From: Paenibacillaceae bacterium UBA6304
GTDB lineage: Bacteria > Bacillota > Bacilli > Paenibacillales > Paenibacillaceae
DNA: 11,607 nucleotides
Assembly (NCBI GenBank): GCA_002439285.1
Contig: DJTQ01000095.1
Span: 1 to 11,607 of the forward strand
Reading direction: 5' to 3'
Under the pieces are notes generated by a model. It searched no databases. It saw nothing but the letters and a program-made list of their open reading frames with translations, and had not been told where the DNA came from. Each line of letters opens with the position of its first letter. Positions within the stretch are counted from its first letter, which is position 1. A program made the position numbers and the translations under genes. Below, piece by piece: positions 7,380-11,607 of the stretch.

Positions 7380-8135
7380 TTATAGATTCACTCCGGCAAC
7401 AAGAACCGCGTGGCTGTCCTCAGCCTGAAACAAATCGCTGGCATTCACGATAGGGGCGGCTTCTTCCGATTTTATTAAATATTCATACTCTCCGAACCGG
7501 GTCATGGCCTCCGCATCCGGAAGCCATACCCATTCATCGATCTCGGATTGGCAGCGATGGGCCCGGAAAGCAGCCAACTTGGCCTCAAGGTGTCCGGAGA
7601 CGTTAACTTTAACGATATCCTCGCGCGTATAGCCGTAACGTTCCGGAACTTCCATCATGCCTCCGAACGAAATATAATACAGCCCTTCCCTACGCCCCGC
7701 GCGGCTAAAAGCCGCCTTCGTCGCTTTGCCGATCGCGCAATGATCGGGATGTCCGCCTAATTGTTCATGGAAGGTTAGTACGATATCCGGATCAATCTCA
7801 TGAATTAAGATCTCGATTCGTGCGGTTAAACTCTCTTCGTCGATGAATTCCACGGTTTTGTCGCGGATGTCCAAAAAGATCAGTTCCCTGACTCCCAGAC
7901 AGTCGCACGCCTCGCGCAATTCCTGTTCCCTCGCCGCCGCAATGGTCTCCCGGTTAAGATAAGGCGGATTCCCCATCCGTCGTCCCATTTCTCCCCGCGT
8001 GGCGCTTACCAGCGTAATGTCGACTCCCTCAGCCGCATATTTGGCCAAGGTACCGCCGCAAATAAATGTCTCATCATCCGGGTGTGCAAATACAGCAAGC
8101 AGCTTTCGTGCCGCGCTCTGATTATCATTATTCAT
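7380..8135 (-). CDS. bshB2: Bacillithiol biosynthesis deacetylase BshB2 (PIG-L family)
   Basis: A 251-residue cytoplasmic zinc hydrolase of the PIG-L/LmbE family. It removes the acetyl group from GlcNAc-malate to give GlcN-malate, the second step of bacillithiol synthesis. The metal motif AHPDDE is at 17-22 (His18 and Asp21 as ligands, Asp20 as the general base) and HPDH at 129-132 gives the third ligand, His132. The stretch GEMGRRMGNPP (48-58) and LDIRDKTVEF (88-97) are what I recall from BshB2/YojG and not from the paralogue BshB1. It lies directly after yojF, as in B. subtilis, which supports the call. The two genes overlap by 4 bp (ATGA), and the ribosome binding site AAAGGAG sits inside the end of yojF, 11 bases before the ATG, so translation is probably coupled. 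The C-terminus, about 205-251, is some 30 residues longer than the usual length near 220. Other PIG-L substrates cannot be excluded from sequence alone. Confidence 0.88.
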   Translation of the reverse strand: MNNDNQSAARKLLAVFAHPDDETFICGGTLAKYAAEGVDITLVSATRGEMGRRMGNPPYLNRETIAAAREQELREACDCLGVRELIFLDIRDKTVEFIDEESLTARIEILIHEIDPDIVLTFHEQLGGHPDHCAIGKATKAAFSRAGRREGLYYISFGGMMEVPERYGYTREDIVKVNVSGHLEAKLAAFRAHRCQSEIDEWVWLPDAEAMTRFGEYEYLIKSEEAAPIVNASDLFQAEDSHAVLVAGVNL

Positions 8136-8449
8136 TCGGAGAAAGGCTCCTTTCCCAAATGGAGAGCGACGTCCATGCGTCCTCTGTCATCAAATCCGGC
8201 CAGCAGCAAGCGCCCTTCGCCGTCGATTTCGTAATCGGTGAGCGACTCCATCCGGAGCCATCCATGCCCGTCAAACCGGATAGCTACCCGGAAGGGACCG
8301 TTTCCGTCTCCTGCGATAAAAGCATCCGTAATTTCAACCTTGAAATTACGAACGAATACATACGATGTCGCCTCACTGTGTATAAAAGCTGGTCCCCCGA
8401 CAAACTTCCGGAGCTCAGCCTCCACCTGTATGCGGTCTATTTTTTCCAT
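8132..8449 (-). CDS. yojF: YojF family protein (DUF1806)
   Basis: A 105-residue protein matching the DUF1806/YojF family, which is encoded next to bshB2 in Bacillus. Recognisable parts are FIHSEATS (22-29), YVFVRNFKVEI (30-40), the IAGDGNGPFRV stretch (45-55), and LTDYEIDGEGRLLLAG (70-85). The biochemical role is not established; its fixed pairing with bshB2 suggests a link to bacillithiol. About 11 residues present in the central part of the B. subtilis protein (116 residues, from memory) seem absent between HSEATS and YVFVRN. The ATG at 8449 is chosen over an in-frame TTG at 8485: the TTG would lie at the predicted transcription start, while AGAAGG at 8467-8462 lies 12 bases before the ATG and homology begins there. 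It is the first gene of the two-gene operon. Confidence 0.82.
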   Translation of the reverse strand: MEKIDRIQVEAELRKFVGGPAFIHSEATSYVFVRNFKVEITDAFIAGDGNGPFRVAIRFDGHGWLRMESLTDYEIDGEGRLLLAGFDDRGRMDVALHLGKEPFSE

Positions 8450-8492
8450 CCTGATCCAGTACCTTCTTCTTTTATAAAATATCAACCCGTTT

Positions 8493-8501
8493 ATTATATC
8501 A
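8493..8501 (-). promoter_or_regulatory. Extended -10 promoter for yojF-bshB2
   Basis: On the minus strand the sequence reads TGATATAAT: a consensus -10 (8498-8493) with the TGN extension (8501-8499). No good -35 is seen at 16 to 18 bases, which is usual for extended -10 promoters. Transcription would start near 8486, leaving a leader of about 37 bases before the ATG. Confidence 0.6.
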
Positions 8502-8521
8502 GGATTTTCAAAACCAGGCAG

Positions 8522-8552
8522 TTGGAAAGCATGATTTGAAATAGGCTATAAT
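8522..8552 (+). promoter_or_regulatory. Probable relP promoter
   Basis: A consensus -10, TATAAT, lies at 8547-8552, with a weak TTGGAA at 8522-8527 (spacing 19, too long). Transcription would start near 8559, about 41 bases before the ATG. The -10 is back to back with the yojF -10, about 48 bp apart, so the upstream regions of the two promoters overlap. A GGAGG at 8554-8558 has no start codon behind it before the real ribosome binding site. Confidence 0.5.
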
Positions 8553-8599
8553 AGGAGGACAACAGCTTCCCCTACATTTTTACCTGAAGGACGGTTATT

Positions 8600-9346
8600 A
8601 TGACAGACAATCCCATTGAACAGATGAAAGAAATCCAAAAAAAACTGACTCGCTTTATGATGATGTATAAATTCGCTTTGCATGAAGTCGAAACAAAGAT
8701 TGAAATTTTGCAGGAAGAGTTTCAACTACTTCACGACTACAATCCGATTGAGCATACAAAATCCAGAGTAAAGTCTCCCGAAAGCATCATGAAAAAGCTA
8801 TACCGCAAAGGCGGGGCAAGCTCGCTCTCGGATATAAAAGACAGTATTAAAGATATAGCCGGCATACGGATTACCTGCTCTTTTATCTCGGATATTTACC
8901 GGATCAGTGACATGCTGCAAAGCCAGAAGGACTTAACGATCTTGTCCATTAAAGATTATATTAAAAACCCCAAACCGAATGGTTATAAAAGCCTCCATCT
9001 GCTAGTTGAAGTTCCCGTGTTCATGTCTGACCGCGAAGAGCGGATGTGCGTCGAAATCCAGATTCGGACGATTGCCATGGATTTCTGGGCAAGCTTGGAA
9101 CATAAAATTTTCTACAAATATAATGAATCCGTGCCGGATCGTTTGCTTCAGGATTTAAAAGTCGCAGCCGACACCGCCTATGAGCTGGATATGAAAATGG
9201 AGCAGCTACAGCAAGAAATGGAGGAAATTAAGATGTCCCATCAATCCGAACCCAGCGACGATATTCAATTGCAAATCAATAACGAGCAGTTCAAAATTCC
9301 GGATAACCTGCTGAAGCTAGTATCCGAGGGGTTGGGTAAAGCGTAA
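8600..9346 (+). CDS. relP: Small alarmone synthetase RelP/YwaC (SAS2)
   Basis: A 248-residue GTP pyrophosphokinase that moves pyrophosphate from ATP to GDP or GTP, making ppGpp/pppGpp; small synthetases have no hydrolase or TGS/ACT domains, and none is seen here. Visible motifs: NPIEHTKSRVKSPESI (48-63, ATP-site Arg/Lys), DIAGIRITCSFISDIY (85-100, with the metal-binding Asp85), the G-loop NPKPNGYKSLH (123-133), and EIQIRTIAMDFWASLEHKI (152-170, with Glu152). The YKFAL start and SFISDIY segment match YwaC/RelP (SAS2) better than YjbM/RelQ, as I recall them. In Bacillus this type is controlled by transcription under envelope stress, unlike the allosteric RelQ. The start is set by GAAGGA at 8586-8591, eight bases before the ATG. 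The C-terminal part, about 211-248, is some 38 residues longer than the YwaC length of 210. It is divergent from yojF-bshB2 and convergent with the SEC-C gene. Confidence 0.92.
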   Translation: MTDNPIEQMKEIQKKLTRFMMMYKFALHEVETKIEILQEEFQLLHDYNPIEHTKSRVKSPESIMKKLYRKGGASSLSDIKDSIKDIAGIRITCSFISDIYRISDMLQSQKDLTILSIKDYIKNPKPNGYKSLHLLVEVPVFMSDREERMCVEIQIRTIAMDFWASLEHKIFYKYNESVPDRLLQDLKVAADTAYELDMKMEQLQQEMEEIKMSHQSEPSDDIQLQINNEQFKIPDNLLKLVSEGLGKA

Positions 9347-9366
9347 GCACCCACCTCTTTCGCTTT
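9338..9366. terminator. Weak hairpin between relP and the SEC-C gene
   Basis: AAAGCG (9338-9343) can pair with CGCTTT (9361-9366) around a 17-base loop. The stem is only six pairs, lies partly inside both coding ends, and has only a short T-rich tail (ATTT). It is the only candidate in the 18-bp gap between the convergent genes. Confidence 0.2.
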
Positions 9367-10525
9367 ATTTGCCGCAACACTTCTTATACTTCAATCCGCT
9401 GCCGCATGGGCATGGTTCATTCCGGCCTACCTTTTTCGTTTGAACCGGAGCGTTGGTCCCTCCTTGCTTCTGATCCGATATGAGTTTGGAGGCGCCAAGT
9501 TCATTCGGCGTATGTCCGCAGTTTGTCCATCTTCTTGTATGATTACTTATATCGACGATCAAACCGACAACCCGCTCTGCCTCCTTCGTGTTTTCAAACA
9601 CCAGATCCCGTCTTTCAAATTCGTAAATCAGTCGATCCAGCGGGGCATCCATGGAACAGGCAAGCTGAATGTCGTCAACCAGGGCATCGACCATCTCCTC
9701 ATCATCGCTCATACGGTTCAACACATAAGTTTTCAACGCGGTAAGCTGCGGCGTCATTTCAAAGTATCCGTCATCCACGTATTTAAGCAATTCCGTCTTG
9801 TCCGGAACATAATACGGTTTACCTTGAATTTCTTGCAGCAAGGACTCCAATTCGCCCTCTTCACTATTAAAGACCAGCCCCACATTGATCAAATAGCCGT
9901 CTTCCATGACAAAATTCTGTTCTCTTTGGAGGAAGTGCTTAGTGATTTCATCCAATTCTTCCTTGTCTAGAGAATCGCCAGTGTTCTGCGCATTAAATAC
10001 TTCAAGGAGCTTGTCCGGCGTATAGACTCCATACAGATTGGTCAAAGCGAGCAAGTAATCGTAAACCAGGGCCATTCTACTGCGTTTCGCCTTAAATTCC
10101 GGCGTATTTAACTCTGCATATGCCCCCTTCACCTCATCCGGCATAACCAGGTAAAACTTACCTTCGTTAAAATAAGTGAACACCAAGCCCCGCTCAAGCA
10201 TCAACCGGTAAAAGCCGTATGGGAGATAGTTATCCTGTACAAAAGGATCGGCATAGGCGGCCTCAAACACCGCCCATTCCGCAGCATCCAGAACTAGCAG
10301 GGTGGACTCCAAAAGAGCCGGATTCAGAATATACTCCTGAACCGCTTTGGCCAGTTCGGCCTGATTCATTTTTGATCTGCCAGGTACATTGTAAGCTCGG
10401 GCAAAAGACATCGTCCGCGTCTTTGTTAATCCTCTCAGAGTTTCTTTTAAAGTCGAATTCATCTCGCCGACGATGGCGTACTGAATATTTGTCTGCTCCA
10501 ACATTTGTTCAAAATCGTTAGTCAT
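9365..10525 (-). CDS. SEC-C zinc-motif protein, function unknown
   Basis: A 386-residue soluble protein without signal peptide or membrane segment. The last 20 residues, [19 protein letters not shown], form a complete SEC-C zinc motif: Cys372, Cys374, then eight residues, Cys383 and Cys384. This is the same motif that ends SecA, where it binds zinc and contacts SecB and the ribosome. Residues about 29-67 (LKETLRG...[11 protein letters not shown]) resemble a small helical Rho-N/SAP-like fold, which often contacts nucleic acid. The middle, 70-330, is mostly helical and acidic with no motif I recognise, and a linker at about 345-365 precedes the zinc motif. The ribosome binding site AAAGGAG lies six bases before the ATG. 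The gene is 31 bp downstream of the TetM-like GTPase and on the same strand, so co-transcription is likely. A role at the ribosome is an inference from the motif and the neighbour; the biochemical function is unknown. Confidence 0.85.
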   Translation of the reverse strand: MTNDFEQMLEQTNIQYAIVGEMNSTLKETLRGLTKTRTMSFARAYNVPGRSKMNQAELAKAVQEYILNPALLESTLLVLDAAEWAVFEAAYADPFVQDNYLPYGFYRLMLERGLVFTYFNEGKFYLVMPDEVKGAYAELNTPEFKAKRSRMALVYDYLLALTNLYGVYTPDKLLEVFNAQNTGDSLDKEELDEITKHFLQREQNFVMEDGYLINVGLVFNSEEGELESLLQEIQGKPYYVPDKTELLKYVDDGYFEMTPQLTALKTYVLNRMSDDEEMVDALVDDIQLACSMDAPLDRLIYEFERRDLVFENTKEAERVVGLIVDISNHTRRWTNCGHTPNELGASKLISDQKQGGTNAPVQTKKVGRNEPCPCGSGLKYKKCCGK

Positions 10526-10556
10526 TTGGAACTCCTTTTCTAAATTAATTAATAAC

Positions 10557-11607
10557 TCATAAGGCGTGCATATTCGCTTCAGCCTCTTCCCAGGTCACCG
10601 TATAGCCCTGGCCCTTGGCACAAAAGATCGAAGAGGAAGTATACTCAGGATCAGCATCCTTACTGTAGCCCATTCTATCAATGATCTCCCGCTCGTTATG
10701 GCATCGGTCATAGCCGGCGAATGTCAGGCTGAGCACGCCTTTTCCTTGCGTGAATGAAGCCAGTTTACTATTGTAATCCATAAACGTGGCTACCGGCACG
10801 GTCCCCGTCAAAACAGCCTTCTCCCCCTCATTTCGGGGGGCATCGAGTTTGCCGTAAGCCTGCCCGATATCTGAGATGACCCGGCCAATGTGGTCCGGCT
10901 CCACTTTGATTTTAAAATGATAATACGGCTCGAGCAGGATATTGGACGCTTGTTCCAATCCCTGACGCAAAGCTCTATATGCAGCTTCTCTGAAGTCTCC
11001 GCCCGTCGTATGTTTATTATGGGCTCTTCCGGTCAATAAAGTTACGTTGATATCGGTTAGCGGAGAGCCGGTCAAGAGACCGTGATGCTCCCGTTCAAAC
11101 AGATGGTGGCGTATCAGGTTCTGGTTCCCGGTAGATAAATCATCGGCGTGGCAAGCATTTTCGAACGTTATTCCTGCATTCCGCTCCCCTGGCGTTAACT
11201 GTAAATGCACTTCGGCGTAATGTCCGAGCGGTTCAAAATGGCCATACCCGTTCACCTGGGTATCGATCGTTTCCTTATACAGTATTTCCGGGTGGTCAAA
11301 TTTTACTTTAAGGTTAAATCGCTCTTTGATGAGCTGCTCCAGCACCTCAAGCTGGATGGCCCCCATTACGTGAAGCTGAATCTCCTGCGATCGCTCGTCC
11401 CAGGTCACATTCAGCGAGGGATCCTCCGCGTTGAGCATATTAAAATAAGGAAGGGCTTCCTTCACATGAACCCCGGGCTCAAAAATAACTTTGGACCGCA
11501 GGGTAGGGACCGTTTCGTACACCGCGGTCTCTTGCAAGACCCCTGCGCCATCTCCGACAGAGGCCATGGTTAAACCGGTGACCGCAAATAGCTCGCCCGC
11601 CTCCACC
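10557..11607 (-). CDS. TetM/EF-G-like ribosomal GTPase, C-terminal part
   Basis: The last 349 residues or so of a translational GTPase; the G domain lies beyond the right edge. The first in-frame GTG (11606-11604) is an internal codon and not a start. Visible parts, numbered from there: end of domain II (1-30), domain III about 45-105 with [16 protein letters not shown] and [17 protein letters not shown] as in TetM/EF-G, domain IV about 110-222, domain V from [10 protein letters not shown] (224-233) to about 300, and a C-terminal tail about 301-349 with [13 protein letters not shown]. The order and spacing are those of the ribosomal protection proteins (TetM/TetO/Otr), which bind the ribosome like EF-G. 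The domain IV segment reads [19 protein letters not shown] (191-208), without the SPVSTP loop that I recall as characteristic of TetM. It is therefore uncertain that it gives tetracycline resistance; it may be an EF-G-like factor with another role. The SEC-C gene follows after 31 bp. Confidence 0.85.
   Translation of the reverse strand, partial: VEAGELFAVTGLTMASVGDGAGVLQETAVYETVPTLRSKVIFEPGVHVKEALPYFNMLNAEDPSLNVTWDERSQEIQLHVMGAIQLEVLEQLIKERFNLKVKFDHPEILYKETIDTQVNGYGHFEPLGHYAEVHLQLTPGERNAGITFENACHADDLSTGNQNLIRHHLFEREHHGLLTGSPLTDINVTLLTGRAHNKHTTGGDFREAAYRALRQGLEQASNILLEPYYHFKIKVEPDHIGRVISDIGQAYGKLDAPRNEGEKAVLTGTVPVATFMDYNSKLASFTQGKGVLSLTFAGYDRCHNEREIIDRMGYSKDADPEYTSSSIFCAKGQGYTVTWEEAEANMHAL

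Noticed and set aside
8450..8485. TTG start that would add 12 residues to YojF.
   Set aside because: It coincides with the predicted transcription start and lies outside the family homology.

Overview
The window looks like chromosomal DNA from a Gram-positive, spore-former-type bacterium of the Bacillota, most likely Paenibacillus or a close relative. The signs are strong GGAGG-type ribosome binding sites, a cell-surface protease with three C-terminal SLH repeats, a BshB2/YojF bacillithiol pair, a RelP/YwaC-type small alarmone synthetase, and a GH2 glycosidase N-terminus of a kind common in Paenibacillus. The assignment rests on remembered family features, not on a search. No rRNA, tRNA, CRISPR array, transposase or phage gene was seen.

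Layout. (1) Positions 1-109, minus strand: start of a GH2 glycosidase running off the left edge. (2) 110-347: divergent intergenic region with a 17-bp direct repeat and an ECF-sigma-like promoter. (3) 348-1589, plus: secreted protein made of four diverged repeats, unknown function. (4) A bidirectional terminator separates it from the convergent gene (5) 1666-6513, minus: a 1615-residue S8 subtilase with propeptide, inserted PA domain, Ig-like and cohesin-like modules, a glycine-rich linker and SLH anchors. (6) 6514-7379: a long gene-free stretch with a family of roughly 25-bp imperfect palindromes, two hairpins sharing a GTCCA stem, and a strong terminator. (7) 7380-8449, minus: yojF-bshB2, overlapping by 4 bp. 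(8) 8600-9346, plus: relP, divergent from yojF with back-to-back promoters. (9) 9365-10525, minus: a SEC-C zinc-motif protein. (10) 10557-11607, minus: C-terminal part of a TetM/EF-G-like translational GTPase running off the right edge, 31 bp upstream of the SEC-C gene.

How the parts fit. The left half is cell-envelope and extracellular: a glycosidase, a secreted repeat protein and a wall-anchored protease. The right half is stress and translation: bacillithiol synthesis, (p)ppGpp synthesis, and a ribosome-associated GTPase next to a SEC-C protein. Nothing here amounts to a clear new defence or mobile system. The least explained items are the four-repeat secreted protein, the intergenic palindrome family, and the pairing of the SEC-C protein with a TetM-like GTPase that does not show the usual tetracycline-displacing loop.
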